Assembly: GCA_031273455.1 (NCBI GenBank) | Contig: JAISRZ010000078.1 | Span: 1-34,863, forward strand | Direction: 5' to 3' | Origin: Deltaproteobacteria bacterium | Lineage (GTDB): Bacteria; Desulfobacterota; Desulfarculia; Adiutricales; Adiutricaceae | DNA: 34,863 nucleotides | Shown: in pieces, positions 8,856 to 17,251 of the stretch | Numbering within the stretch: position 1 is the first letter of the stretch | Layout: each line of letters opens with the position of its first letter | Notes under the pieces: generated by a model | Databases searched by the model: none | What the model was told of the DNA's origin: nothing | The model's input: only the letters and a program-made list of their open reading frames with translations | Position numbers and translations under genes: made by a program

Positions 8856-9465
8856 TCACCAGATACTGACCCAGGTGGCCGAGCTTCTCCTTTTGCGCAG
8901 TGAGGACCCCCGCTTAAAAACGGTCAGCGTGACTCGCGCCGAGGTGAGCCCAGATTTACGGAAGGCCAAGGTCTTTTGGAGCGTTTTAGGCGATGAGGAC
9001 CAAAAGAAGGCCGCGACCAAAGCCTTAACCGGGGCCGCGGGCTTTATTCGCTCCAGTCTGGCCGGAACCTTAGGCCTAAGAGCTGTCCCGGAACTATCTT
9101 TTATCTTTGACAAGAACTTAGAGTACGCCCAAAAGCTTAACCAGGTCTTTGACGAGCTTCAACCCGCGGCTAAAGGCCCGAAGAGTTCAAAAGGTCAGCC
9201 CAAAAAAGAAGCCCAACCGCCTCTAGAAGACTTGGACCCGGAAAGCGACGTTGACCACGCGGCTGAGGTCGCGGCTGACGCTGACGCTGAAGACGACTAT
9301 GACAACGATGCTGACGCTGAAGACTATGACGACGATGACGAAGACAACGAAGACTATGACGATGAAGACGCTGACGAAGATTATGACGAAGATGACGATG
9401 ATGACGACAACGATGATTTAAGCCCCCCAGTTAAGGCCGCCCCTAAGGGCGGAGGTCTAAAATGA
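8827..9465 (+). CDS. rbfA: Ribosome-binding factor A with a long acidic tail
   Basis: RbfA is a KH-fold protein that assists late 30S subunit maturation. Residues 1 to about 115 form a complete RbfA domain (RRLEKVNHQILTQVAELLL, EDPRLKTVSVTRAEVSPDL, KAKVFWSVLG, RAVPELSFIFD). The family usually has 110-135 residues. This protein has 212 because of a C-terminal tail of about 90 residues, made mostly of Asp and Glu with scattered Tyr and Ala, ending in a short basic Lys/Gly segment. The matching DNA (about 9230-9420) is a low-complexity run of GAY/GAA codons, so the tail length may vary between strains. It overlaps ylxP at the start and nrnA by 4 bases at the end. Confidence 0.94.
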   Translation: MSQRRLEKVNHQILTQVAELLLLRSEDPRLKTVSVTRAEVSPDLRKAKVFWSVLGDEDQKKAATKALTGAAGFIRSSLAGTLGLRAVPELSFIFDKNLEYAQKLNQVFDELQPAAKGPKSSKGQPKKEAQPPLEDLDPESDVDHAAEVAADADAEDDYDNDADAEDYDDDDEDNEDYDDEDADEDYDEDDDDDDNDDLSPPVKAAPKGGGLK

Positions 9466-10478
9466 CCCTTCTTTCTCCCCAGCCTTTAATAGGCCCGGAC
9501 CAGCGGTTTATGGACCTTTTGCTGGGGGCGAAGCGTCTTTTAGTCATGGGCCACTTACATCCCGATGGGGACAGCGTGGGCTCCTCAGTGGCTTTAACCC
9601 TGGCTTTGGCCAGTTTAGGCCGGGAAGTCACCATGGGTTATTATGGGCGGCTGGGTCAGCATCTCCATTTTTTAGTCGAGTCTTTGCCCAGTTGTCGTTT
9701 AATTAAGGGCGATAAAAGCGAGTTAAACGAGTATGACCTTTTGGTCATGGTCGATTGTCTCCACCCGGACCGGATCTGGGATGGGTTTAACGATCTGGCC
9801 ATCTTGCCGCCCCGTTTAATCATTGACCACCATCCGGGCGATCCTTTTAAAGCCGGGCCTTTGGCCGTTTACCATAACCACTTGGTCTCCTCCACCGGGG
9901 AATTGGTCTTTAAGGTCTTAGAAAGCTTAGAGATCCATTGGACTAGACCCATGGCCGAGTCTTTGCTGGCGGCTATTATGGCCGACACTGGCTTTTTCTC
10001 CCAGAACAACACCACCCCGGAGTGCTTTCGGCAAGCTAGCGTCTTAATCGCGGCTGGGGCCAGGGTTGAGTACGTGGTTAGTCGGTTAAAGCGCAATTGG
10101 ACCCAAGCCCGGGTCAGGTTATTAAGGGCCGCTTTGGGGGCTTTGGAGATCTCGGCCAATGGCCAAGTGGCCAGCGTCATCTTAACCCAAGCCATGCTGG
10201 ATGAGGCCGGGGCCACCATGGACGACATGGAGGGGTTTGTGGAATACCCCCGCTCTTTAGCTGGGGTGGAAGTGGCGGCTCTCTTTCGGGTGGATGGCCG
10301 GGGGCGGACCCGAGTTAGTTTAAGAAGCGGCCTTGGCTATAGCGTTAAAGAGCTCGCCGAGCGGTATGGCGGCGGGGGCCATCGTCAAGCCGCGGCTTAC
10401 ACTGATCCGGCCGCCGATCCAGCCGAGGCTCGGGCGCGGTTTATGGCGGAGGCCTTTTTGTACTTAAAGCCCCTGTGA
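9462..10478 (+). CDS. nrnA: DHH-DHHA1 phosphoesterase (NrnA-type oligoribonuclease/pAp phosphatase)
   Basis: NrnA-type enzymes degrade very short RNAs and may dephosphorylate pAp. The 338-residue protein has the DHH-family metal-binding motifs in order: GHLHPDGDSVGS at 30-41, Asp98 in MVDCLHPD, and IDHHPGD at 121-127 with the diagnostic DHH. The DHHA1 domain at the C-terminus ends with RYGGGGHRQAAAY near 301, the substrate-binding glycine loop. It overlaps rbfA by 4 bases (ATGA) and truB by 4 bases, so translation is probably coupled. Its place between rbfA and truB is conserved in several phyla. The family is secure; the exact substrate preference is known only by homology. Confidence 0.92.
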   Translation: MTLLSPQPLIGPDQRFMDLLLGAKRLLVMGHLHPDGDSVGSSVALTLALASLGREVTMGYYGRLGQHLHFLVESLPSCRLIKGDKSELNEYDLLVMVDCLHPDRIWDGFNDLAILPPRLIIDHHPGDPFKAGPLAVYHNHLVSSTGELVFKVLESLEIHWTRPMAESLLAAIMADTGFFSQNNTTPECFRQASVLIAAGARVEYVVSRLKRNWTQARVRLLRAALGALEISANGQVASVILTQAMLDEAGATMDDMEGFVEYPRSLAGVEVAALFRVDGRGRTRVSLRSGLGYSVKELAERYGGGGHRQAAAYTDPAADPAEARARFMAEAFLYLKPL

Positions 10479-11446
10479 GCCTTTCTTTGGTGAGTCTAGA
10501 CGCTCCGATAAATGGCCTCATTCTGGTGGATAAACCTTCCGGGCCCACTAGTTTTGATTTGGTTAAGGCTATTAGAAAGGTCAGCGGCCAAAAGAGCGTC
10601 GGCCACATTGGGACCTTAGACCCTTTAGCCACTGGGCTCATGGGTCTTGTCTTGGGGACGGCCACCCGCTTAGCCAGTTATTTAACTGGCCACGACAAAA
10701 CTTATCTGGCCACCGTGGTCTTGGGGCTCCAAACCGACACGGACGATGTCACTGGGGCGGTTTTAGGCCAGTTTATTGGCCAATACCCCTCTAAGGAAGA
10801 GGTCCAAAAGGCTCTAGCTAGTTTTGTCGGGACCTTGGACCAAAGACCGCCCAATTACTCGGCCAAAAAGGTCGGCGGGAAAACCGCCCATAAGTTGGCT
10901 CGGGCTGGGGAAAACGTGGAGCTGGCTAGTCAAAAGGTTACGGCCTACGCGCTGACCTTAGAGGCTTATAACCCGCCGGTAGTGGTTTTTCGGGCTAAAG
11001 TTTCGGCTGGCTATTACATCCGCTCCTTGGCCCGGGACCTGGGCCAAGAGCTTGGTTTAGGCGGGGGGGCCTTAAAAGCCTTACGCCGCGAGCGGATTGG
11101 CGATTTTGGTTTAGAAGAGGCTAGGGGGTTACCCCAAAGCCGGGCTGAGCTTTTGGCCCGGTTAATTAGCCCCCGGGCCGCCTTAGCCGGTTGGCCGGAA
11201 GTTCTGGTCTCCGCCCTTGAGGCCGAAAAGTTAGCCCACGGACAAGGGGTTAGGTTAGCTAATAATCTAACGGCTTTAAGCCTATTAGGGCCAAATGAGG
11301 GGCGTAAAAACCCCTTGGTGAAAATTATCGAGCCCCAAGACCAGCTTTTAGGTCTAGGGTATCTGGAGCCCCCGATTATGGGGGATCTAGGCCAGGAGCC
11401 CCCAGGGCCTTTCTTGCGGCCCTCGCGGGTGTTTAAACCGCGTTAG
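10475..11446 (+). CDS. truB: tRNA pseudouridine-55 synthase TruB
   Basis: TruB converts U55 to pseudouridine in the T-loop of tRNAs. The 323-residue protein has the catalytic motif GHIGTLDPLATG with the nucleophile Asp49. It also has the family blocks GLILVDKPSGPTSFDLV near the N-terminus, QRPPNYSAKKVGGKTAHKLA, and GYYIRSLARDLG. A C-terminal extension contains a PUA-like segment. The start is GTG at 10475, overlapping the nrnA stop by 4 bases, with no in-frame ATG nearby. It is the last gene of the overlapping set; rpsO follows after 36 bases with its own good ribosome site. Confidence 0.96.
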   Translation: MSLSLVSLDAPINGLILVDKPSGPTSFDLVKAIRKVSGQKSVGHIGTLDPLATGLMGLVLGTATRLASYLTGHDKTYLATVVLGLQTDTDDVTGAVLGQFIGQYPSKEEVQKALASFVGTLDQRPPNYSAKKVGGKTAHKLARAGENVELASQKVTAYALTLEAYNPPVVVFRAKVSAGYYIRSLARDLGQELGLGGGALKALRRERIGDFGLEEARGLPQSRAELLARLISPRAALAGWPEVLVSALEAEKLAHGQGVRLANNLTALSLLGPNEGRKNPLVKIIEPQDQLLGLGYLEPPIMGDLGQEPPGPFLRPSRVFKPR

Positions 11447-11482
11447 CGGTCAATTTAGCCACCTATTGGCAAGGAGAATGAC

Positions 11483-11752
11483 ATGTCCATCACCCCAGAG
11501 AAGACGGCCGAGCTTCTGGTCGCCTATCGTCAACACGAAAGCGACACCGGCAGTCCGGAAGTTCAAGTGGCTCTTCTTTCGGAGCGCATCAACAACCTGG
11601 TGGAGCATTTTAAGGTTCACCATAAGGATCACACCTCCCGTCGCGGCCTATTGAAGTTGGTTGGCCAAAGACGGCGACTTTTGAATTATCTAAGAAAAAA
11701 CCATATTAACCGCTACCGTGAGCTGATCGGTCGCTTGGGCTTAAGAAAGTAG
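11483..11752 (+). CDS. rpsO: 30S ribosomal protein S15
   Basis: S15 is a primary binding protein of the 16S rRNA central domain. The 89-residue length is standard. The sequence shows the S15 signature ([19 protein letters not shown], then [20 protein letters not shown] and LLNYLRK). The ATG at 11483 has a strong ribosome binding site AAGGAG at about 11470-11475. As in many bacteria it lies directly before pnp, separated by two hairpins. In E. coli, S15 represses its own translation; the sequence here does not show whether that applies. Confidence 0.97.
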   Translation: MSITPEKTAELLVAYRQHESDTGSPEVQVALLSERINNLVEHFKVHHKDHTSRRGLLKLVGQRRRLLNYLRKNHINRYRELIGRLGLRK

Positions 11753-11771
11753 CCTTTCGATCTTTTGGGCC

Positions 11772-11794
11772 AAGGGCGATTAATAATCGCCCTT
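11772..11794 (+). terminator. Hairpin after rpsO (attenuator or processing site)
   Basis: AAGGGCGAT (11772-11780) pairs perfectly with ATCGCCCTT (11786-11794) around a 5-base loop. Only a short T-rich tail follows (TTTC), so termination would be partial. In E. coli an attenuator and an RNase III site lie between rpsO and pnp; this could be the equivalent. Confidence 0.55.
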
Positions 11795-11813
11795 TCATTG
11801 GACGCGAAATAGG

Positions 11814-11838
11814 CCCCCCTATTTTCGGGGGGATTTTT
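11814..11838 (+). terminator. Intrinsic terminator between rpsO and pnp
   Basis: CCCCCC (11814-11819) pairs with GGGGGG (11827-11832) around a 7-base loop, followed by ATTTTT. This is a classical Rho-independent terminator. It would separate rpsO from pnp or act as an attenuator; no clear separate pnp promoter is visible after it. Confidence 0.7.
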
Positions 11839-11906
11839 CCGCTTTTTCGGCGGCGGGGCGGCTTAGAGGTCGCGGCGACGTTAGGCGGGGGCAAGGAGAA
11901 TATTTG

Positions 11907-13991
11907 ATGAAAGTTGAAACTAAGTTTGGCGACTCCACGGTCACCATTGAAACTGGCCGGCTGGCCAAGCAGGCCGCCGGCTCGGTCCTCGTGACCATGG
12001 GGGAGACCATTATCTTGGCCACCGCCCAGGCTTCTCAAGATATCCGGGAAGGCATCGACTTTTTACCGTTAACTGTGGACTACCAAGAAAGGTTCTATTC
12101 CGTGGGCCGCATCCCGGGGAATTTTTTCCGCCGGGAGGTGGGTCGCCCCTCGGAAAAAGAGACCTTAACCTCGCGTTTTATTGACCGGCCCTGTCGGCCT
12201 TTAATCGACAAGAACTGGACCTATGAGACCCAGGTGATCGCCCAGGCTTTGTCCGTGGACGATAAGTACGATCCGGATTTGTTGGCCATGCTCGGGGCCT
12301 CGGCGGCTTTAACCCTCTCGGACATCCCCTTTAACGGGCCCATCGCCGGGACCAGGGTGGCTCGGGTCGAGGGGTCCTTAATCGTGGCCCCCACCCAAGC
12401 CCAGTTGGAGACGGCGGATCTGATCTTAATCATCGCCGCCTCGGACGAGGCCGTGGTCATGGTCGAGGGCGGGGCTAAAGAAGCTAATGAGGCCGATATC
12501 CTCGAGGCCATCTTCTTAGGGCAAAAGGCCGTGGCCCCGTTACTGGACATCCAAAGGAAACTTCAAGAAGCTTGCGGCAAGGTCAAACGGACGGCCCCGA
12601 CTATCGTGAGAGACTTGGATCTCATCGCCAAGGTCAAAGCCGATTACCGCGCGGATATGCTCCAAGCTTTAACCACCAAGGAAAAGCAAGGGCGCCATCA
12701 AAAGGTCCATGAGCTGGGGGCCAAGATCAAAGCTGACCTAGCGGAAAGCCATCCGGAGAGCGGCTCGGACATCTCTTTGGCCGTGAACGAGCTGGAAGGG
12801 GATATTCTCCGTGGGTTAATCTTAGAAAAAGGCCAACGCGTGGACGGTCGGACTTTAACCGAGGTTAGGCCCATCCAGTGCGAAGTGGGTTACTTACCTC
12901 GGGCTCATGGCTCGGCCATCTTCACGCGCGGGGAAACGCAAAGCTTAGGCGTGGCCACCTTAGGGACGAGCTACGATGACCAAAGGTTGGACACGGTCAT
13001 TGGCGACACCACTAAAGCTTTTATGTTGCACTACAATTTTCCGCCTTACTGCACCGGCGAGGTGAAGCGCTTAGGCGCCCCGGGGCGCCGGGAGATTGGC
13101 CACGGGGCTTTGGCGGAGCGGGCCTTACGGGCCGTTTTGCCGCCCCATGAGTCCTTTCCCTACACTATCCGGGTGGTCTCGGAGGTTTTGGAGTCCAATG
13201 GATCCTCCTCCATGGCCTCGGTTTGCTCCGGGGCTTTAGCCTTGATGGACGCTGGGGTGCCCATTAAGGCCCCAGTGGCTGGGGTGGCCATGGGTCTAGT
13301 GGTTGAGGGCGACCAAGTGGTCATCTTAACCGATATCTTAGGCGATGAGGACCATTTAGGCGACATGGACTTTAAGGTCGCGGGCACTAAAGACGGCGTC
13401 ACCGCCGTCCAGATGGACATTAAGATTAGCGGGGTCACCCGGGACATCATGTCTAAAGCTTTAACCCAAGCCAAAGAGGCCCGTCTCCACGTCTTAGGGG
13501 CCATGGCCGAGGCTCTAAAGACCCCGAGGCTAGAGATCTCCCAGTACGCCCCCAAGACCACCGTCATTGAGATCAACCCCGAGAAGATCAAAGACGTCAT
13601 TGGGCCTGGCGGCAAGATCATTAAGGCCATCCAAGCCGAGACCGACACCCGCTTAGAGGTGGAGGATAGCGGTAAGGTGACTATCTACGCCCCCACCCAA
13701 GAAAAAGCCCAAGCCGCCGTGGCCGCGGTCCGGTTGCACACCCAAGCCCCGGAGGTCGATAAGATCTACTCCGGTCGGGTGGTGAAGATTGTGGACTTTG
13801 GGGCCTTTGTGGAGATCTTGCCCGGGACTGACGGGCTGGTCCACATCTCCCAGTTAGCCAACGAAAGGGTCCAAAGGGTCTCGGACGTGGTTAAAGAAGG
13901 GGATGTCTTTGACGTGAAGGTCTTAGGCATCGATAAGGCCGGAAAGATTCGTCTATCCCGGAGGGCCGTTCTGGAGGAAGGCCGTCGCTAA
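11907..13991 (+). CDS. pnp: Polyribonucleotide nucleotidyltransferase (PNPase)
   Basis: PNPase is a 3'-5' phosphorolytic exoribonuclease and core RNA-decay enzyme. The 694-residue protein has two RNase PH domains separated by a helical segment. FFRREVGRPSEKE is in the first; in the second are RGETQSLGVATLG and the metal-binding Asp cluster DILGDEDHLGDMDF near 478. A KH domain with GPGGKI is near 565, and an S1 domain at about 620-690 contains GRVVKIVDFGAFVEI. I chose the ATG at 11907, 8 bases after AAGGAG (11893-11898). A TTG one codon upstream would add one residue but is less likely. A 17-bp inverted repeat follows the stop codon. The identification is secure. Confidence 0.97.
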   Translation: MKVETKFGDSTVTIETGRLAKQAAGSVLVTMGETIILATAQASQDIREGIDFLPLTVDYQERFYSVGRIPGNFFRREVGRPSEKETLTSRFIDRPCRPLIDKNWTYETQVIAQALSVDDKYDPDLLAMLGASAALTLSDIPFNGPIAGTRVARVEGSLIVAPTQAQLETADLILIIAASDEAVVMVEGGAKEANEADILEAIFLGQKAVAPLLDIQRKLQEACGKVKRTAPTIVRDLDLIAKVKADYRADMLQALTTKEKQGRHQKVHELGAKIKADLAESHPESGSDISLAVNELEGDILRGLILEKGQRVDGRTLTEVRPIQCEVGYLPRAHGSAIFTRGETQSLGVATLGTSYDDQRLDTVIGDTTKAFMLHYNFPPYCTGEVKRLGAPGRREIGHGALAERALRAVLPPHESFPYTIRVVSEVLESNGSSSMASVCSGALALMDAGVPIKAPVAGVAMGLVVEGDQVVILTDILGDEDHLGDMDFKVAGTKDGVTAVQMDIKISGVTRDIMSKALTQAKEARLHVLGAMAEALKTPRLEISQYAPKTTVIEINPEKIKDVIGPGGKIIKAIQAETDTRLEVEDSGKVTIYAPTQEKAQAAVAAVRLHTQAPEVDKIYSGRVVKIVDFGAFVEILPGTDGLVHISQLANERVQRVSDVVKEGDVFDVKVLGIDKAGKIRLSRRAVLEEGRR

Positions 13992-13997
13992 ATTACT

Positions 13998-14036
13998 AAG
14001 CCCTAAAAGGGGCCTTATTGGCCCCTTTTAGGGCTT
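13998..14036 (+). terminator. Long perfect hairpin after pnp
   Basis: AAGCCCTAAAAGGGGCC (13998-14014) pairs without mismatch with GGCCCCTTTTAGGGCTT (14020-14036) around a 5-base loop. No T-run follows, so it is a 3'-end stabiliser or weak terminator rather than a textbook intrinsic terminator. It ends 4 bases before the tRNA gene and could also act in tRNA processing. Confidence 0.6.
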
Positions 14037-14040
14037 AAGA

Positions 14041-14116
14041 GCCAGTGTAGCTCAATTGGTAGAGCTCCTGATTTGTAATCAGGAGGTTGCGGGTTCAACT
14101 CCTGTCGCTGGCTCCA
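14041..14116 (+). tRNA. tRNA-Thr (anticodon UGU)
   Basis: The 76-base gene folds as a standard cloverleaf. The acceptor stem is GCCAGTG with CGCTGGC (one G-U pair), the D-arm is GCTC-AATTGGTA-GAGC, and the anticodon stem is CCTGA/TCAGG with loop TTTGTAA (anticodon TGT, reading ACA). The T-arm has GGTTCAACTCC. The terminal CCA is encoded. It is a boundary: conserved operon on the left, restriction-modification and Sel1 island on the right. Confidence 0.97.
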
Positions 14117-14297
14117 GTAAAATCAATAACTTACGGGGAAAAGGGAGGCGAGAAAGAAGGAAGGTTCTAAAACGGTTCTAAAAAACAATAAAAATCAATC
14201 CCAAAAATTTTTAAGATTGATACCCTAGTTTGAGGGTAATAGCTGACCTTAAGCCTAAAGAGACGGTAAAAAAAACAAAAAAGCCAATACCAAATAC

Positions 14298-14325
14298 TTG
14301 ACAAAAGAAAAATCAATATTAAAAT
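14298..14325 (+). promoter_or_regulatory. Sigma70-type promoter of a candidate small RNA
   Basis: A perfect -35 box TTGACA (14298-14303) and a -10 box TAAAAT (14320-14325) are separated by 16 bp. No plus-strand ORF follows. An intrinsic terminator ends 84 bases downstream of the -10 box. Confidence 0.6.
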
Positions 14326-14331
14326 AAAATC

Positions 14332-14409
14332 ATCCTCCCCATTTGACTTCTGTTCCTTAATGGTTCCAGTTAAATGGCCCCCCCGGCGTTTGCGTCGGGG
14401 ATTTTTTTT
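14332..14409 (+). ncRNA. Candidate small RNA of about 78 nt
   Basis: The predicted transcript runs from about 14332 to the T-run of the terminator. It starts with an unpaired C-rich stretch (ATCCTCCCC). A 9-bp hairpin follows, CCATTTGAC (14339-14347) with GTTAAATGG (14369-14377), with one G-U pair and a 21-base loop. The terminator hairpin comes last. No ORF of useful length is present. The C-rich 5' end is complementary to purine-rich ribosome binding sites, a feature of many trans-acting small RNAs. I do not recognise an Rfam family. It lies alone in the 450-base spacer between tRNA-Thr and res; the rest of that spacer shows nothing recognisable. Confidence 0.5.
14381..14409 (+). terminator. 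Strong intrinsic terminator
   Basis: CCCCGGCG (14381-14388) pairs with CGTCGGGG (14393-14400, one G-U pair) around a TTTG loop, followed by A and eight T residues. Only a plus-strand transcript would be terminated; the minus-strand res gene gets no T-run from it. Confidence 0.85.
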
Positions 14410-14566
14410 ATAGGTTTTTAATGCGAGCGGTTTTTCTTATAGATAGAATTTTACGATGTTTAGTTTAGCTTGTTATCTGAATCCAAAACTGTGGCTAAAA
14501 ATTGAACACAATTAAGTCTCTAAAACCATCTATATGAGTCAATCGGCTATAAAAAATACAAACATA

Positions 14567-17251
14567 TTACTCTTTGTATTTAGTGAATAGACTGCAGAGA
14601 TCTGAAAATTTACTAAATTGGTCTATGTGGTTATGAAAATTTTCTTCATCAACATAAATAAAATCAAATATAGTTTTATGTTTAATTTTATTAACGTCTA
14701 AACACCAGTTCTTAAGGCGCATCAATTTCAGATCGACATCTATATCTGGATATCCTTTAGTTTCAACGATATAGCATAGTTTTTCAGAAACTTTAACTAT
14801 AAAATCAGGATAATAATTGGAAATATTGCCTTCGGAATTAATGTAATCAAGCTTAAAGTTGAGGGCAAAATAATTTTTGGCGTAACTGACAACGTCAGGG
14901 AGCCTTTCCAAAAGACCGGCGAACTCCAGCTCCAAGTGGCTGTCGCCAACCACGCGGTTGAAAACTGATTTTTTTGGCAATAAAAAATCTTGGTCGTTAA
15001 CAATAAACGATTTAGTGTTGCGAAGTTTAATGTAATCCCGGAATTCCGCGTCACCTTTGGGCCTAATTGTTAAATCATTTATGGCTTTTTTAAGAGACAT
15101 AATGATTATATTAGAAACATTAGGTTCCGATAAATTCCTTATAGTGTTAGGATCTTCTAGATTGATGGTAGTTTTAAAAAGGTTAAACTGAATAAATTCC
15201 ATGACTTTTTGATAGAGGATTTCGTAGCCGCTGAATAAACGCAGTTCCTTCATGATTGAGTGGGTGAACCAGCCGATAACGCTCCGATAGTCAGCTATCC
15301 CCGCGCTGTCAAGGTAAGTCACGTGAGAGATTTCATCCGTGGTCAGATCTTTAAAAACAATTTCTTTAAGTCCTTCCTCAGTGTATGTTTTAAACTCTAA
15401 TTTTTCACTACCTAAAGCGTTAACGACTAAATCAGCTAAATTTTTATACTCTCTATAAATGGCGGGCGACAGGATCGGGATCTCAATGTCTAATTCGTTT
15501 AGGTTTTTAGCCGGGTTATTTCGGTCAACTTCGATCAATAGTGGGGCTTTGGCCTCGGTTCCCTCTCCCATGGCCTTGCGCTCCAGCTCCACGCCCTCTG
15601 ACTTAATCGACTCAATAAATTCCATAAAAGCCAGGGTGCCAATAACGCTGACGTACTCCTCGTTTAAGCCATAATACATCTTCCGTAGGCCCCGGCCCAA
15701 GGTCTGCTCCGGTAGGATATTGCTTTTAGAGGTATAGGCCCGTAAGCCCACAATGGTGGTGACGTTTTTGACATCCCAGCCTTCTTTGAGCATTAAAACG
15801 GAAACTATGGCTTTATAGGGGCTCGCGTCCGCGTCTATTTCATTGGAGTGACGCCTTAAATTTTCCAGCTCTTCTTTGCCCTTCCCGGTGGAGCCTTCGG
15901 AAATATCCCCATTGTTTTTGGTGTGGATGGTTAACACCGCCCCCTGAAGGTCTGGAATGGTTTCTAGATACTCGGCCACGTCATCGCAGTTACGGGTATC
16001 GTCAGTCATTACAAACAAGATGGCTTTCTTACCTAATTTAGCGTGTTCGTCACAGACTTTACGCCATTCAAGCACGCCTAAATTTAAGAAATCAACGAAT
16101 TTCTCCACGTATTTCGCGCTTTGACGCTCAATCAGTTTTTCTCGGCTGGGCAGGTCAGGGAGGACCGGATGTTTGACCACGTTTTGATGAATAGCCTCAA
16201 CTAGCGGATAATCAGAGATAGTTTGAGCGAAAATCGCTCCATTTACGTGTCTAGGCGTGGCTGTGACATCGATTTGAACGCTTAAAGACGAGCCTTTTTG
16301 AAGTAAATTATTGTGAATATCTTGAATGGACTTAAACCAGGCCAACTTAGAATCGTGAATGTGGTGAGCCTCATCGTTAATGACCATAAGCTCGTCAACA
16401 TCGCGGACTATGACGCCTAGATCGACTTTAGAATCCGTAGTGGCCCCCACCGGCCTTGGGCCTAAAAAATAGTCCATCGTGTTGTCATCGTTGGCCGTTG
16501 GTAAGGAGTCTTTACTGATGTAAACTCTTTGAATATTGGTAAGAAAAATATTGCCTATGGATTGAGTAGCGCGCACTTCATCTTGTTTATGGACAACAAG
16601 GTTAAAATCATCCTGCCAATTATGACCGTTATAGCCGTTTACAGGTACTATAGGGTCTTCGTTAAAGATTCTTAACCCTTCAAAATCTTTATAGATTCGG
16701 TCTAAAACGATGATGTTGGGAGCGAGGACCAGGAAGTTTCGGGCGAGCGTGGAGTCAGGCTCATAGAGCTTATGGTAATAGCTCCAGGCTAGGACCAGAC
16801 TCATTACCTTCGTTTTTCCCGTGCCCGTGGCCATTTTGATGACCAGACGGAGCCAAGATTCATCAAATTTGTCCTCTGAAATTAATCCTGAGCTGTCAAA
16901 CCGCATTAAATCATAATTATTTTGCGCTTTAACAACGTCATAAAGAAAGATAACAGTCTCTAAAGCTTCACGTTGAGCGAAAAAATACCTGAATTCCTGC
17001 GGCAAACCTCCTGGGCCGTTGACTAAATGATTTTCCTTAAACCACCAATTTAAAAGGCTCACGCTGGTTTGCGTGGCTCCCTGGTAATCACTATCGCGAA
17101 AAATCTTGACCTCCTTACGTAACTTGACTACGAGAGGCGGCATCAATTTGTCCATTGACGCGTCCCTTAAGGATTCGTCAGCTGGAAACCATCGCAGATC
17201 AGGGTCTAAAATTTCATAGGGAGATTTTGGGAAATCAGGGTGGAGGGCCAT
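14567..17251 (-). CDS. res: Type III restriction endonuclease, Res subunit
   Basis: Res is the ATP-dependent DNA-translocating and cleaving subunit of type III restriction enzymes. The 894-residue protein has superfamily 2 helicase motifs: ATGTGKT (motif I) at 141-147, DEAH (motif II) at 293-296, TATP (motif III) at 330-333, and QTLGRGLRKM (motif VI) near 518. The nuclease domain at the C-terminus shows NYYPDFIV near 810 and YIVETKG near 826, the PD...ExK pattern. All key residues are present and the length is normal, so it should be active. Its start overlaps the mod stop by one base (TAATG), so translation is coupled. It is clearly more A+T rich than the upstream operon, which suggests horizontal acquisition. 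Confidence 0.95.
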   Translation of the reverse strand: MALHPDFPKSPYEILDPDLRWFPADESLRDASMDKLMPPLVVKLRKEVKIFRDSDYQGATQTSVSLLNWWFKENHLVNGPGGLPQEFRYFFAQREALETVIFLYDVVKAQNNYDLMRFDSSGLISEDKFDESWLRLVIKMATGTGKTKVMSLVLAWSYYHKLYEPDSTLARNFLVLAPNIIVLDRIYKDFEGLRIFNEDPIVPVNGYNGHNWQDDFNLVVHKQDEVRATQSIGNIFLTNIQRVYISKDSLPTANDDNTMDYFLGPRPVGATTDSKVDLGVIVRDVDELMVINDEAHHIHDSKLAWFKSIQDIHNNLLQKGSSLSVQIDVTATPRHVNGAIFAQTISDYPLVEAIHQNVVKHPVLPDLPSREKLIERQSAKYVEKFVDFLNLGVLEWRKVCDEHAKLGKKAILFVMTDDTRNCDDVAEYLETIPDLQGAVLTIHTKNNGDISEGSTGKGKEELENLRRHSNEIDADASPYKAIVSVLMLKEGWDVKNVTTIVGLRAYTSKSNILPEQTLGRGLRKMYYGLNEEYVSVIGTLAFMEFIESIKSEGVELERKAMGEGTEAKAPLLIEVDRNNPAKNLNELDIEIPILSPAIYREYKNLADLVVNALGSEKLEFKTYTEEGLKEIVFKDLTTDEISHVTYLDSAGIADYRSVIGWFTHSIMKELRLFSGYEILYQKVMEFIQFNLFKTTINLEDPNTIRNLSEPNVSNIIIMSLKKAINDLTIRPKGDAEFRDYIKLRNTKSFIVNDQDFLLPKKSVFNRVVGDSHLELEFAGLLERLPDVVSYAKNYFALNFKLDYINSEGNISNYYPDFIVKVSEKLCYIVETKGYPDIDVDLKLMRLKNWCLDVNKIKHKTIFDFIYVDEENFHNHIDQFSKFSDLCSLFTKYKE

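Noticed and set aside
13160..13648. A 162-residue minus-strand frame inside pnp
   Set aside because: It is antisense to a fully conserved part of PNPase and has no features of its own.
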